DNA of 64,000 nucleotides from the NCBI GenBank assembly GCA_017311185.1, contig JAESUZ010001712.1:2046001-2110000 (forward strand). The letters run 5' to 3'. This document shows positions 23,775-34,943 of this stretch, piece after piece (position 1 is the stretch's first letter; each line of letters starts with the position of its first letter). This DNA is from Proteles cristata cristata. Its lineage: Eukaryota; Chordata; Mammalia; Carnivora; Hyaenidae. A program made the position numbers and the translations under genes. A model generated the notes under the pieces. The model saw only the letters and a program-made list of their open reading frames with translations, searched no databases and was not told the DNA's origin.

Positions 23775-24150
23775 AATTCCTGATCACCCACAGTCTTGGT
23801 TAACTCCGTGTACTATGTGTAGAATAGGGTCCTTTAAAAATTCATGTCTACCAGTATCTGTGAATGTGGTTCTAATTAAATGACCAGCATCCTTACCAGA
23901 GGGAAGTTTGGAGACAGACAGAGAGAATACAATGTGATCACCTAGGCAGAGACCAGAATGATATACCTACAAGCCAAACATACCGAAGACTACTGGCAAC
24001 CACCAGAAGTGAGACAAGAGGCTTGCCAGCACCTTGATTTCAGACTGCTTGCGCCCAGAGCTGTGAGGGAATCAATTTGTTGTTCTAATCCTCACAGTTT
24101 GTGCAAATTTGCGATGGCAGCCCTATGAACCTAGTGTGTCCTCACCCCAT
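23775..24150 (+). mobile_element. MLT1/MST-type MaLR LTR
   Basis: atagggtcctttaaaaattcatg, gagggaagtttggagacaga, cagcaccttgatttcagac and ttgttgttctaatcctcac follow the ERVL-MaLR LTR order (non-autonomous endogenous retrovirus-like element). It is heavily diverged, with no internal coding region. Confidence 0.7.
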
Positions 24151-24212
24151 CCACCATAGTAAGAACCTTGTATTTAATTCTAGAGCTGGTCTTTTCTATA
24201 CTTTCACAGAGA

Positions 24213-24285
24213 AGGATAGGATAGGATAGGATAGGACAGGACAGGACAGAAGAGGACAGAACAGGACAGAACAGAATAGAATGGC
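24213..24285. repeat. Pentanucleotide array, GATAG/GACAG type
   Basis: ggatag units (about five) grade into ggacag units and then degenerate gaacag/gaatag units, showing a shift of repeat unit along the array. Confidence 0.95.
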
Positions 24286-24439
24286 CATCCATCTGTCTAC
24301 CTCAGAATTAGACTCTACCTTACTGTTAAACCTAGAGTAGTAGGTCTCTGCACACAGATACAGACTGGAAATCCAGCATGCTAACAGTGATCCCATTCTC
24401 ACTGGCATCTCTGTGTGTACATGCTGTTATTAACAGCAA

Positions 24440-24660
24440 ACACTCTTTGGATTCTTTGCATACGTTACCACATTAAATGATCCAGAAAACAAAACCTTCA
24501 AAGGTAATTATCACACCTGTTATCAAAACGTAAAAACTGAGCTTCTACGAGGAAAAGGCCATTTGCCTGGTCAAGACGGCAAGGACATGGGGAGTTGGGA
24601 TTCAGAACCCCCATGACTCTAAAGCCAATGTTCGTTACACCAAACTATGCATTTCTTGAA
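24440..24660 (-). mobile_element. MIR
   Basis: taccacattaaatgatccag, gtaattatcacacctg and tggggagttgggattcagaac follow the inverted MIR order. Confidence 0.65.
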
Positions 24661-25484
24661 ACGTCACCACAATGAATGGAAACTGATTCTTCGAAAGCTC
24701 TTTAACGCCAACAAAAAGGGCAGAAAGTGGATAAATGCTGAGTGAAGTTAGTTGACAGCTATAGGAGGATTCATCATATACTCTTTACTTGGAAAAGCTT
24801 GTATGTAAGTCAAGAAAACAGGAAAATAGAAGTTCTTTGTATTTATTAAACTGATGACTGATTTTTCAAATTTACCTCAGAAGTCAACGTTGCAAATTAA
24901 CATCAGATTTTCTCAACAATTTCAACAATGATTCTTGGGGAAAAATGTAGTATTTGTGCCATTCACTAAAATTTCATCACATAGGTCATAATCTCTAAAT
25001 ATAAGAAGAGATCCACAGAAAAACATTTCTCTCTGTATTTCAGAGAATGGTGCAGACTGAGTAAAATGAAATTTGATCTCAGCACACTTTTCCAAGATAG
25101 ATTTCCCAGGGTTTCAACTATGCCATAAGGAAAAAAGCTCTTATTTTATAGACAAAAACCAAACTTTTATCTGTTAGCAATTTTTCCACAATTAAAAAGA
25201 CTCAAGCACTATATCTGTCAGAACTTCATTTATGACCAGAAGTTAAGCTAAATACACTCACTTATTTCACAGCCAGTGAAATCATCATCTGCCACCCCAA
25301 TAATTATCCCCCCACCACTCTTAATGTGACTGTTATATTATAACCTCTACAAAAATGGCCCTGTTCGTTAATGACACCTCAGACAAGTATAAAAATCAAA
25401 ATTCAAAAAATTCAAAAAATCAAAATTCAGAACCCTGTAACAAAATGACTCATTTTCCTTAATCAAAGCCATTGCGGAAACACT
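24661..25484. other. IGF2BP3: Intron 3, no recognised element
   Basis: This is AT-rich unique sequence, with a short A/T-rich imperfect repeat of aaaatcaaaattca near 25388-25430. Confidence 0.5.
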
Positions 25485-25727
25485 AAGTAAGTGGGCAGAA
25501 GACCTCAAAGATCTACAAATTGCCAAAAGCACATGAAAAGATGCTTGGCATTCATCATTACTCACTGGGGAAAAATGCAAACCAAAACCACAATGATAGG
25601 TCACTTTAAATCCACTAGGATGACTATAATCAAAAGGTCAGATAATTACAAAGATAAGTGACCAAAGACGTGAAGAAACTGGAGCTCTCATACTACTGCT
25701 AAGAATGTGAATCCCATAGTGGTACAG
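25485..25727 (+). mobile_element. Old L1 ORF2 fragment
   Basis: aaagcacatgaaaagatgct, atgcaaaccaaaaccacaat and ccactaggatgactataatc are typical of the L1 ORF2 3' portion. Confidence 0.75.
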
Positions 25728-25873
25728 CAACCCAGCAGAATCACTTGGAGAACTTAAAATAGCCCTAACCCCGAAGTTGTGATTTAATCTATCTGAAAAA
25801 GGCCTGGACAAATTTTTTGTAAAACTCCCCAGGTGGTTCTAACATGCAGCCAAAGTGAAGATCACTGCTCTAG
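25728..25873 (+). mobile_element. MER5A-type hAT-Charlie element
   Basis: agcagaatcacttggagaac near the start, a central region, then ccccaggtggttctaacatg and atcactgctct at the end match MER5A order. Confidence 0.7.
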
Positions 25874-26038
25874 ATCTAACTACCAATTCACAGGAACATG
25901 GAGGACTGAGAAACAAGACCACAAACTACAAGGGTAAAATCAGCTCATCTATTATAACAGCATAAAAAATCCAGTTTCTTGCACAAATAGCAAGGTAACA
26001 AAATGGAGTGAAAATTCCAAGATTAAGGGCTTAAAAGT

Positions 26039-26145
26039 GGGACACCTGGCTGGCTCAGTCAGTGGAGCATGCAGACTCCTGATCTCAAGGTTCTGAGTTC
26101 ATGCCTCATGCTGGGTGTAAAGATTACTTCAAAAAATAAAATCTT
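26039..26145 (+). mobile_element. Short-form CAN SINE
   Basis: gggacacctggctggctcag, gtggagcatgcagactcctg, and agattacttcaaaaaataaa form the short type without a (CT) body. Its tail was the target of the next SINE. Confidence 0.9.
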
Positions 26146-26372
26146 GGGGCGCCTGGGTGGCTTAGTCGGTTAAGTGTCCAACTTTCGCTTAGGTCACGAT
26201 CTCGCGGTTCGTGGGTTCGAGCCCCGCGTCGGGCTCTGTGCTGACTGCCAGCTCAGAGCCTGGAGCATGTTTCAGTCTGTGACTCCCCCCTCTCTCTCTG
26301 ACCCTCCCCTGCTCGTGCTGTCTCTCTCTCTCTCCTAGAAATAAATAAAAATTAAAAAAAATAATAAATAAT
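26146..26372 (+). mobile_element. CAN SINE, young subfamily, with TSD
   Basis: It has all young markers, including cacgatctcgcggttcgtgg. The duplication aaaataaaatctt lies at 26133-26145 and 26373-26385, showing insertion into the A-tail of the short SINE. Confidence 0.96.
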
Positions 26373-26418
26373 AAAATAAAATCTTAAAGACAGAAAGACA
26401 GAGAGAGAGAGAGGGAAA

Positions 26419-26647
26419 GGGGCACCTGGGTGGCTTAGTCAGTTAAGCATCTGACTCTTGATTTTGGCTCAGATCACAATCTTGCAGTTAGTCCATGGGA
26501 TTAAGCCCCTTGTCAGGCTCCATGCTGACCACGTGGAGCCTGTTTGGGATTCTCTGTCCCCCTCTCTCTGTCCCTTTACTAACTTGTGCACGCGTGTACT
26601 CTCTGTCTCAAAATACATAAATAAACTTTAAAAAAAAAAAAAAAAAA
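26419..26647 (+). mobile_element. CAN SINE
   Basis: ggggcacctgggtggcttag head, tail acataaataaactttaaaaa. Confidence 0.94.
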
Positions 26648-26694
26648 GAGGCTTAAGAGAAATCACCCAACTGCAAAGTATGGACCTTATTTGG

Positions 26695-26850
26695 ATCTAA
26701 TGTTAGAGGGGAGGGGTGGTAATATAGAGGAAATGAGATTGGTCATAAAATGATAATTAAAGTCAGGGGATAGACTTATGGGATGAATCATTATACTACT
26801 CTCTTTACATCTGAATATGTTTCAATCTACCCATTTTAGAAAGATTTAAA
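26695..26850 (+). mobile_element. Old L1 3' UTR fragment
   Basis: agattggtcataaaatgata, cattatactactctctttac and catctgaatatgtttcaat match an L1M-type 3' UTR. Confidence 0.55.
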
Positions 26851-27057
26851 AATCTGAAACATTTTTTCAAGTTAAAGATCTACCAATATGGCTAAAGAAT
26901 GAACAGACAGTTGACACAAATCAGTAAGAAAATGAAAATTACTTCCAATATTCTTTAAAAGACACTTTTAAGAAAATGAGACAAACAAATGACAAGACTG
27001 GAAGCAAGTATTTACCAAGTACTTATCTGATAAAAGGCTTGTATCAGAATATACAGT

Positions 27058-27290
27058 ATCTTGAGAAACTTAACAGAAGACCATGGGGGAGGAGAAGGGG
27101 GAAAAAGTTACCAAGAGAAAGGGAGGGAGGCAAACCGTAAGAGACTCGAAAAAACTGAGGGTTGATGGGGAGTGGGGGAGAGGGCAAAGTGGGTGATGGG
27201 CACTGAGGAAGGCACTTGTTGGAATGAGCACTGGGTGTTGAATGGAAACCGGTGTGACAATAAATTATATTAAAAAATAAAAAATAAAGG
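27058..27290 (+). mobile_element. Carnivore L1 3' UTR end
   Basis: G-rich 3' UTR (gaggcaaaccgtaagagact, atgagcactgggtgttgaat) ends with gacaataaattatatt and an A-rich tail. It is slightly more diverged than the copies at 4680 and 48193. Confidence 0.85.
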
Positions 27291-27314
27291 AGCAAATGGG
27301 TCTTCTTTTTTCAG

Positions 27315-27376
27315 GCCAGTGAAGGCTCCCCTGGAAAGCTATTTGTCGGCCTCCGGAAGTTTCTGCCCTCAGTCAG
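27315..27376 (+). other. Exon-like segment antisense to IGF2BP3 (candidate lncRNA exon)
   Basis: A 62-bp, GC-richer block is bounded by a strong acceptor (ttcttttttcag, ending 27314) and a near-consensus donor (CAG|GTAAGG from 27377). It is open in one frame (ASEGSPGKLFVGLRK...), which need not be meaningful. I recognise no protein or repeat. It starts 25 bp after an L1 tail. It could be an exon of an antisense transcript or a coincidence. Confidence 0.4.
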
Positions 27377-27459
27377 GTAAGGAAAACTTTCAATAGGCTT
27401 CTTTCAAAATCTGTTTAGTTTCAAATGTCTTTAGATTAAAATCATCTTCAAACCAACTC

Positions 27460-27942
27460 TAGAAGCCCAAGTGTGTCCCCACAAAAGTACACATCCATAC
27501 AGAGGCCTGCACATGAATTTTCCTATCACCTTTATTTAAAAATAGTCAAAAACAAAACAAGCCAAATGTCCACCAACGGATGAATAAATAAATTGTAGTA
27601 TACCCACACACTTGGGAATCCTATTTGGATATAAAAAGGAATGAATGAGCTACTGATTCACACAGTTTGGGTAGATCTCCAAGTAATTATGCTGACTGAA
27701 AGCCAGACCTAAGGAATACATAGGACTCTTTATATAAAATTCTAGAAAATGCAAACTAACATAAGGACAGAAAGCGGAGCAGTAGATGCTTGAGGGAAGG
27801 GGTGGGAGGGACTACAAAAGGGCATAAGGAAACTTTTGGGCAAAAGCTATGTTCATTTTTTTTTTTTTTATTGTGATGACCGTTTCACAGGTATATACCT
27901 CTGCCAAAACTTAAACTGTACACTTTAAAAATGTGTAATTTA
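27460..27942 (+). mobile_element. Old L1 ORF2 end and 3' UTR
   Basis: caaatgtccaccaacggatg, agctactgattcacacagtt and ggggtgggagggactacaaa, ending aaactgtacactttaaaaatg, follow L1 order. An internal T-run lies at 27858-27871. Confidence 0.75.
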
Positions 27943-28031
27943 GGGGCACCTGGGTGACTCAGTCAGTTAAGCATCCAACTTTCAATCAGGTCATGATCTC
28001 ATGGTTCCTGAGTTCCAGCCCTAATCAGGGT
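27943..28031 (+). mobile_element. CAN SINE, 5' half
   Basis: aggggcacctgggtgactca through ctgagttccagccctaatca; the body and tail are lost. Confidence 0.82.
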
Positions 28032-28094
28032 GGACAGTATAATTTAGTTCATCTACCATGCTTCATAAAGCTGTTAAGAAAGAAAAGATCTATT

Positions 28095-28290
28095 GGGGCA
28101 CCAGGGTGGCTCAGTTGGTTAAGTGCCCAACTCTTGATTTCAACTCAGGTTAGGATTTCAACAACGGTTCAGGAGTTGGAGCCTTGCTGACAGTGCAGAG
28201 CTTGCTTGGGATTCTCTCCCTCCCTCCCTTCCTCTCTCCCTTCCTCTCTCAAAAATAAATTTAAAAAAACAAAAAGAAAACATTTAAAAA
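28095..28290 (+). mobile_element. CAN SINE
   Basis: ggggcaccagggtggctcag head, body with (CCCT)n-like pyrimidine run, tail aaaaataaatttaaaaaa. Confidence 0.92.
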
Positions 28291-29702
28291 AATTCCTCCC
28301 TCCCCCAAAAAAGAATAAAGCTACTAAAACGGTTTAAGCTGTTGTAAACCAATAAGATGAGAATTACCACCAATGTTTGACATGAGAACAGGCTCTAATG
28401 TTTAAGACAGAAGAACAAATGGGAGGAAATGACATGTAATCAGTACTGTTTTATAGAATTTTAAGCCTATACAAGCGGGATAAGCAAGAAAAAGAAATTA
28501 GATGATAAATCTTTACTATGTACACATTATAAATACTGCTTGCCCAGGAAGTATGTGAAGTCATATTAGACATATACCGAATAAAGAGGCTAGAAACAGA
28601 ACAGCCAAAGACAGACAGTCAACATCTATTTAAAAAGTTTCACTACTGGTCAAAGTTAGGTAAATATGTCAACTAAAATAATACTATCAGTTTTTACAGA
28701 TAAGCTTGGCTAAGATTTTATATTATTTTGACACCAATTATGCTGGAGAGAATAAGGGTGAACAATTAGTCTCATCTATTACTAGGATAAGTATAAAGAA
28801 GTACAAAATTTCAACAGTTTTGTAACCACAAATGGCCTAAAAATTCACACTCTAAAATGCTAATTCAACTTATATGTATACCTGGCAAAGAAACGCGAAC
28901 ACATCAAGATTTTTTTGTCTTTTACTTTCAAAATCTTATCCAACACATCTATATTACTTAAAATGGGCGGACAGAAGCATTTTAGGTCATTATTTTAGTC
29001 AGGCTTCTGAAAAAAAGCAGTTCAAAACCAAAATACTAACTGAACAAGAACCGACCTGTCCTGACTGGCCAACACATAAAGATACAGATAAAACTGAGCC
29101 AAGGGAAGCAAAGAATACCACTCAACAGAGTAAATCACTACACCTGTACCAGCTAGAACTAGTTGAAATATTTGGGTAGCAGGCAACCTCTCCGTGACAA
29201 CCCCATTCTTGCACAGGAATGAAATCTCTCAAATGGCTGCTAGAATTAAACACAGAATCTATAAGTATACCACCATGCCTTATCGCTTTCCATTCCCTCC
29301 ACATGGGCTATGTATACACACAGATGCCAAAGCCACAATTACATACCGCACAAGCCTCTCACTTTGGGAAAGAGGCCTGATCACCTTGGGTTTGCCTTTG
29401 TCTTTCTTTAATCTCAATTTTGTGGCTACGAAAACAGCATCACCTCCTCTGTAACACTTTCAGTTTTTCCAAGGACAGCTAAGATAGCTATGATGGGCTT
29501 TTAAAGACACTCAAGACATTATGACCTATCACTAGGGGCCCATGAAGATACATTTTTAACTTCTTCAGAACTGAGACCCAAACAAAACACAAAACTAACA
29601 ACTGTGTTAACGATGATCAAGGTATAATAGACGACTTCCTTAGAATCAAGTATCATCAAACCAAGGCAAAATAACTCAGAAATGTTTCATCCAAATGATT
29701 TT
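28291..29702. other. IGF2BP3: Intron 3, unique 1.4-kb stretch
   Basis: No repeat or exon was recognised. Open frames of up to about 100 codons (for example 28874-29179) have no recognisable product. Confidence 0.5.
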
Positions 29703-29724
29703 AAACACACACACACACACACAC
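29703..29724. repeat. (AC)n microsatellite
   Basis: About 11 units of AC. Confidence 0.95.
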
Positions 29725-29875
29725 TGTGGGTAGAAATAAAATAAACACTGACAGTTGTCTGTAGACATGACTAATACATATCCTTGTTGAATAAACTGTA
29801 CCATATAGAAGGCAAAATAAAATCAAGGTAAGAACTTGAACAAGGCTATGTGAATGTTCATTAACCACCACTTTT

Positions 29876-30077
29876 TTTTTTTTTCCTAGGAGAGAGAGAG
29901 AGAGACAGCGTGAGCAGGGGATGGTCAGAGAGAGAGGGAGTCACAGACTGAAACAGGCTCCAGGCTCTGAGCCGGCAGTCAGCACAGAGCCCGACGCGGG
30001 GCCCGAACCCACGAACCGCGAGATCATGACCTAAGTGAAAGTCGGACGCTTAACCGACTAAGCCACCCAGGTGCCCC
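29876..30077 (-). mobile_element. CAN SINE, young subfamily, minus strand, perfect TSD
   Basis: The young subfamily in reverse (ggcagtcagcacagag, gaaagtcggacgcttaaccg, gactaagccacccagg). An exact 18-bp duplication, tcattaaccaccactttt, lies at 29858-29875 and 30078-30095, so insertion is recent. Confidence 0.97.
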
Positions 30078-30120
30078 TCATTAACCACCACTTTTAGCCC
30101 TTATTCTTAAATGCATTAAG

Positions 30121-30330
30121 GGAAGACTAGGTGGCTCAGTCCACTGAGCATCTGACTCTTGATTTTTGGCTCACAGGTCATGATCTCAGAATTGTGGGAT
30201 CGGGCCCCACGGTGGGCTCTGCACTGAGCCAGAGCCTGCTTGGGATTCTCACTCTCACCCTCTGTCTCTGCCCACCCCCATTCATGCTGTTGCTCTCTGT
30301 CTCACTCGAAATAGACAAACATACATTAAA
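30121..30330 (+). mobile_element. CAN SINE, first of three at one target
   Basis: Head aggtggctcagtccactgag, tail agacaaacatacattaaa. Flanked by aaatgcattaag (30109-30120) and aaatgcatttag (30331-30342). Confidence 0.93.
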
Positions 30331-30343
30331 AAATGCATTTAGT

Positions 30344-30557
30344 GGGGTGCCTGGGTGGCTTAGTCGGTTAAGCGTCCGACTTTCACTTAGGTCATGATCT
30401 CGCGGTTCCTGGGTTTGAGCCCCGCATTGGGCTCTGTGCTGACTGCCGGCTCAGAGCCTGGAGCCTGTTTCAGTCTGTGACTCCCTCTCTCTCTGACCCT
30501 CCCCTGCTCACGCTGTCTCTCTCTCTCTCCTAGAAATAAATAAAAACATTTAAAAAA
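30344..30557 (+). mobile_element. CAN SINE, young subfamily, second of three
   Basis: ggggtgcctgggtggcttag head with gactgccggctcagag. Flanked by exact aaatgcatttagt at 30331-30343 and 30558-30570. Confidence 0.96.
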
Positions 30558-30570
30558 AAATGCATTTAGT

Positions 30571-30781
30571 GGGGTACCTGGGTGGCTCAGCTGTTTAAGC
30601 ATCTGACTTCGACTCCAGACATGATCTCGTGGTTTGTGGATTTGAGCCCCACGTTGGGCTCTGTGCTGACAGTTCAGAGCCCGGAGCCTGCTTCAGATTC
30701 TGTGTCTCCCTCTCTCTCTGCCCCTCCCATGTTCACACTCTGTCTCTCTCAAAAATAAACAAACATTAAAAAACATTTTTT
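30571..30781 (+). mobile_element. CAN SINE, third of three
   Basis: ggggtacctgggtggctcag head of the older subfamily (cagattctgtgtctcc). Flanked by aaatgcatttagt (30558-30570) and aatggatttagt (30782-30793). Confidence 0.95.
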
Positions 30782-31233
30782 AATGGATTTAGTTCAAGAA
30801 ACAGTACCTTCATTGCTAAGCATCTCAAAGCAAAGCTAAAAATTGAACAATCCAAGTAAATTTCATTTATGTAATTCTAGGATATCACGGCATAAAATAT
30901 AGTGCTCTTACGTTAAAATGTACAACACTGGTATCATCTACTGTCCTAACCAGCTTGGCTAGCCCCATAAAAATACAAAGACAAGGTATGTGGGTCCAGA
31001 AATTATTTGGGGGGGGTGGAAGGAACATAGCAAAAAACAGGAAGATTGTTCTTCTCTACATTCACAGTTCCTGCCTGGTAATAAATTGACAGCCAATACT
31101 GCCCACAGTATGGCAGATGTGGCCAAGAAGGCAGGACCAGCAGTCCCTACCTCACCGACCTATAAAAAAAAAATTCCCAAAGCTTGGCTTAAGCCTCAAA
31201 GGAGGAAAGGCAATACTTTCAGTAAACTTTTCA

Positions 31234-31444
31234 AAAATTTTTTAATGTTTATTTTTCAGAGAGAGAGACAGAGACAGAGAGAGAGAATGTGCAAGTGGGG
31301 GAGGGGAAGAGAAAAGGGGAGACACAGAATCCAAAGCAGGATCCAAGCTCTGAGCTGTCAGCACAGAGCCCCATGCTCAAACTCATAGAACATGAGATCA
31401 TGACCTGAGCCCAAAGTCGGACACTTAACTGACTGAGCCACCTT
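31234..31444 (-). mobile_element. CAN SINE, minus strand, with TSD
   Basis: It runs from a T-rich tail to ...actgactgagccacctt; the outermost head bases are missing. The exact 13-bp duplication agtaaacttttca lies at 31221-31233 and 31445-31457. Confidence 0.96.
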
Positions 31445-31457
31445 AGTAAACTTTTCA

Positions 31458-32857
31458 GAGTCCCAAATAGCAAGAAGGCTCAGCTCAAGACAGCTGATAT
31501 TTTATGTATCACAAATGGAAAACCATTTTAGAGGAAAAATCCAAAGACACTTAACTAGCTCACCCTATATACAGATCAACGAAACACACAACTATCAATG
31601 ATGGTTATTTATGGATAATAGCATTACAGGTATTTTAATACTGTGTGTCAACTATATTCAATATTTTTTAAGAATTAAAAATTAGAATTAATTTTTTTTT
31701 TTATTAAACCGAGCTCCTCATAGCTCCTTGTTCCTTTAAGATGGTGAGTGGTCAATTTCTTGGAGTTTGTAAAGAGGATAACCTGATATCTCAGTATCTT
31801 AGGGGGCACTCAGCAAGTCTCATCATCTTGCTTAGAGTTAACCTACTTCAACTTCCAGCATGAAAGAGAACTTGCTGTCATCCAATCCAGCATGTTCTCT
31901 GCCCACATGGTCTTCCAAAAGAGCTCTTCCTCTGCAGAAACTCTGTGCCCATCACCTCACTGCTCATAACCTTGATTGGTTCTTCAAGTTAGCACCAAAC
32001 AGCACAGTTAAGAAGGCAGACACCTCATTCTTAGAACCCTCCACACCTTTTAATATGTAAATCAGTAATACTTTAATATTCTTAATACCTAAAAGCTAGT
32101 TCAACTGTCATCAAAATGTCATGTCCAGGGAACATGGGCATGTCCTCTCTCCTTCACTGAAGGAATGTCAAGGAGAGGACAGTTCTGCACTGCAATAAGC
32201 ACAGTTTAGATGCATGTCAAATACTATACTCAGTTGTGAACCTTGCCCTCTTAGAGACTCAGAAACCATACCCCCAGAGGAAAACAAGCTGTGAGAGGCC
32301 AGAGGTGTAGAACATAGGCGGGACCGATGAATGATCTGGACAAGTACATCTCAGATCAACAATGTACTCCCTAACTGTGCTCTCTTCACACAATGGGAGA
32401 AGCTCTATATATGAGCAAGGCAGATGTTCTCAAGGGAATGGATCCAAATAGAGAATTACAGAAGTTGAAATGGTTAGGCTTTTAAAATATCATTTACCCT
32501 AAGGAGACAAATAATCTTCTTCTTGCATCTTAGCTACAAGCAATTGATTGTGATTATTTTAAATAAAGATGAGGCTTCATCTAGACTCGGTAGGTCGAGT
32601 CTGCTGCAGAGTGCCCCTGCTGTGGAAGGAAGGAGGCATGGCAACTCCAGTACCTTGGACTTCCCACCATTGATCCCTCATCAATGGACTGGATTCTTGA
32701 GAGGCCACAGAGTTATTGCAAGGCGTACGTAAATCCATTCATGCTTTCACGAATTTTTGTTAAACTGACTAATGAATCTGACACATGTGCATACCACAAT
32801 TTCTTGGGACATATTTTATTTTAAGAACTAATTAGGCTTACTAAGAATCTGGTTTTC
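31458..32857. other. IGF2BP3: Intron 3, unique 1.4-kb stretch
   Basis: No recognised element. A T-rich run lies near 31690-31702. A GC-richer block at 32570-32730 has no recognisable product. Confidence 0.5.
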
Positions 32858-33056
32858 GGGGCACCTGGGTGGCTCGGTTAGTTAAGCATCTCTTGATTTC
32901 AGCTCAGGTCATCATCTCACGGTCTATGGGTTGAGTCCCATGTCAGGCTCTGTGCTGACAGTGGAGAGCCTGCTTTGGGATTCCAAATCTCCCTCTGTCT
33001 CTGTTCCTCCCCATCTCATGCATGTGCGGTTTCTCTCAAAATATTTTTTTTTAAAA
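32858..33056 (+). mobile_element. CAN SINE
   Basis: ggggcacctgggtggctcgg head, B-box region diverged, tail caaaatattttttttt. Confidence 0.92.
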
Positions 33057-33902
33057 AGTCTCATTTTCTAAAAGCAGAGAACCATCAATTAGTTCATACA
33101 CCAAGGTGTTTTGGATACAAAAAACCCTACATGACTTACAAATAACTACTTTCCAAAAGGATAAAGCATTTTACAAAAGACCCTCAACACAGGATTTTTT
33201 TTTATTTCCATGAAAAAATAAAGCCAGAGGAAATTCAGGGTTAAAAAAATTAGTATGAAGTCAGTGGTAAAGTTAAATCTCTATACTGTAAGTTAGAGGT
33301 GACCCTTCAACTCATTAAAAAAAACCGCACACCACGCTGAACCAATCAGCAGAAAATTCCTCTTCCAAGTAGAAAGGCTCTATCATGTACTACAAAGCTC
33401 TGTCTCTAGCAGCAGAGGGAAGCATATGAGCAAAGGTTCTCTTACTAAACAAACATTATTTAAACAGCAAGTCAGGGTAAAATTCTTAGCTTACAGAAAC
33501 AAAGATATATATGATGAAATACTTGCCCATGTTTAGTTATGCAAGATATTAACATGATGAAGTCATGTCTTTTATGGAAAAGAAATCATGAGGATTATTT
33601 ACAATCAGAACTACTTGTTCAGCTGGCCAACTTCAGGTCACGTTCAACAATACTGGAATATCGAAGTGCACAGAACATGCTCAGATTTGATGGGCATCAG
33701 ATTTGCTGAGAAAGGAGAACATGGAGGTAATGATGGGTGTAAACTCAGGAGGGCTTAGCATTAATCCAGCCTAGTGAGGCCAGCATCTGGGGGCACAGCC
33801 TGCTCAACACAGCCATAAGGAGAATCACTCAATGATGCTTCTGAGTTCTTCGTGACTCATTTCAACACTAAGGTCTGAGGTTTTTCTTTAAAAAAGAAAA
33901 AA
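33057..33902. other. IGF2BP3: Intron 3, no recognised element
   Basis: Unique AT-rich sequence; nothing specific is supported. Confidence 0.5.
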
Positions 33903-34137
33903 GGGGCGGGGGGTGCCTGAGTGGCCTAGTCCGTTGAATGACTGACTCTTGTTTTCCACTCAGGTGGTGATCCTGAAGCTGTGGAATCAAGCCCTGTATC
34001 AGGCTCCAGACACTTATAGATTTTCTTTCTCCTCTCTCTCTCTCTCCCCTCTCTCTCTCCCCTCCTCCCCCCACCTTTCTTCCTAGCTCACATGTGCTTG
34101 AGTGCGCTCACTCTCTTAAATAAAAATAAAAATAAAA
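33903..34137 (+). mobile_element. CAN SINE, array member 1
   Basis: gggggtgcctgagtggccta head, long (CT)n body at 34030-34075, tail aaataaaaataaaaataaaa. Confidence 0.92.
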
Positions 34138-34378
34138 CGGGTGCCTGGGTGGCTTAGTCGGTTAAGCATATGACTTCGGCTCAGGTCATGATCTCACGGT
34201 TTGTGGGTTCAAGCCCCGCATCGGGCTCTGTGCTGACAGCTAGCTCAGAGCCTGAAGCCTGTTTCAGACTCTGTGTCTCCCTCTCTCTCTGACCCTGCCC
34301 TGCTCATGCTGTCTCTCCTTCTCTCTCAAAAATAAATAAAACATTAAAATTTTTTAAATAAATAAATAAAATTAAAAG
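34138..34378 (+). mobile_element. CAN SINE, array member 2, intermediate subfamily
   Basis: gggtgcctgggtggcttagt head, gacagctagctcagag variant, tail aaaaataaataaaacatt followed by (AAAT)n. Confidence 0.94.
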
Positions 34379-34580
34379 GTGGGGGACACCCAGGTAGCTC
34401 AATTGGTTAAATGTCCAACTCTTGATTTTAGCTCAGGTCATCATCTTGCCATTCTGAGCTCGAGCTCTGCACTGGGTTCTGCACTGACAGCCCAGACCCT
34501 GCCTGGGATTCTGTGTCTCTGGTCCCTCTTTGGCCTGCTTGTGTTCACTCTCAAACTAAATAAAATTTAAAAAAAATTTA
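34379..34580 (+). mobile_element. CAN SINE, array member 3
   Basis: gggggacacccaggtagctc head, tail aactaaataaaatttaaaaa. Confidence 0.9.
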
Positions 34581-34636
34581 ATAAGAATAAAAAGAAAAAA
34601 GCTTTCCCCAAAATATAAAGTTAAAATACTATGAGA

Positions 34637-34738
34637 GGGGCACCTGGGTGGTTCAGTTGGTGGAGCAGGTGACTCTTGACCTAGAGATTCCGAGTTCAAG
34701 CCCTATATGGGTACAGAGATTAACTACTTAAAACAAGT
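34637..34738 (+). mobile_element. Short-form CAN SINE, array member 4
   Basis: ggggcacctgggtggttcag, ggtggagcaggtgactcttg, and agagattaactacttaaaac, without a (CT) body. Confidence 0.9.
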
Positions 34739-34770
34739 AGCCAAAGCAAGATAAAGTATCTGCAAGGTAT

Positions 34771-34943
34771 CTTTTTTTTTTCCTTTTAGAGAAAGATAAT
34801 GCAAGCAGGGGAGAGGGGCAGAGGAGGGTGGGTGGAGATTCTTAAGCGGGCTCCACGCCCAGCATGGAGGCTGACTTGGGCTTGAACCCGGAGCCAAAAT
34901 CAGAAGTTGGATGCTCAACTAACTAAGCCACCTAGGCACCCCC
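34771..34943 (-). mobile_element. CAN SINE, minus strand, array member 5
   Basis: T-run start, gcaggggagaggggcagagg, and end aactaagccacctaggcacc. Flanks ctgcaaggtatct and ttgcaacaaatct suggest a diverged duplication. Confidence 0.9.

Noticed and set aside
26146..26235. tRNA-like sequence with A and B boxes
   Set aside because: This is the tRNA-Lys-derived head of a SINE; dozens of copies with A-rich tails and target-site duplications show it is not a tRNA gene.
30109..30793. CRISPR-like array (repeated short unit with spacers)
   Set aside because: The repeated units are SINE target-site duplications and the spacers are SINEs; the genome is mammalian.
30990..31388. Plus-strand open frame of 132 codons
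   Set aside because: It reads out of unique sequence into a minus-strand SINE; no homology is recognised.
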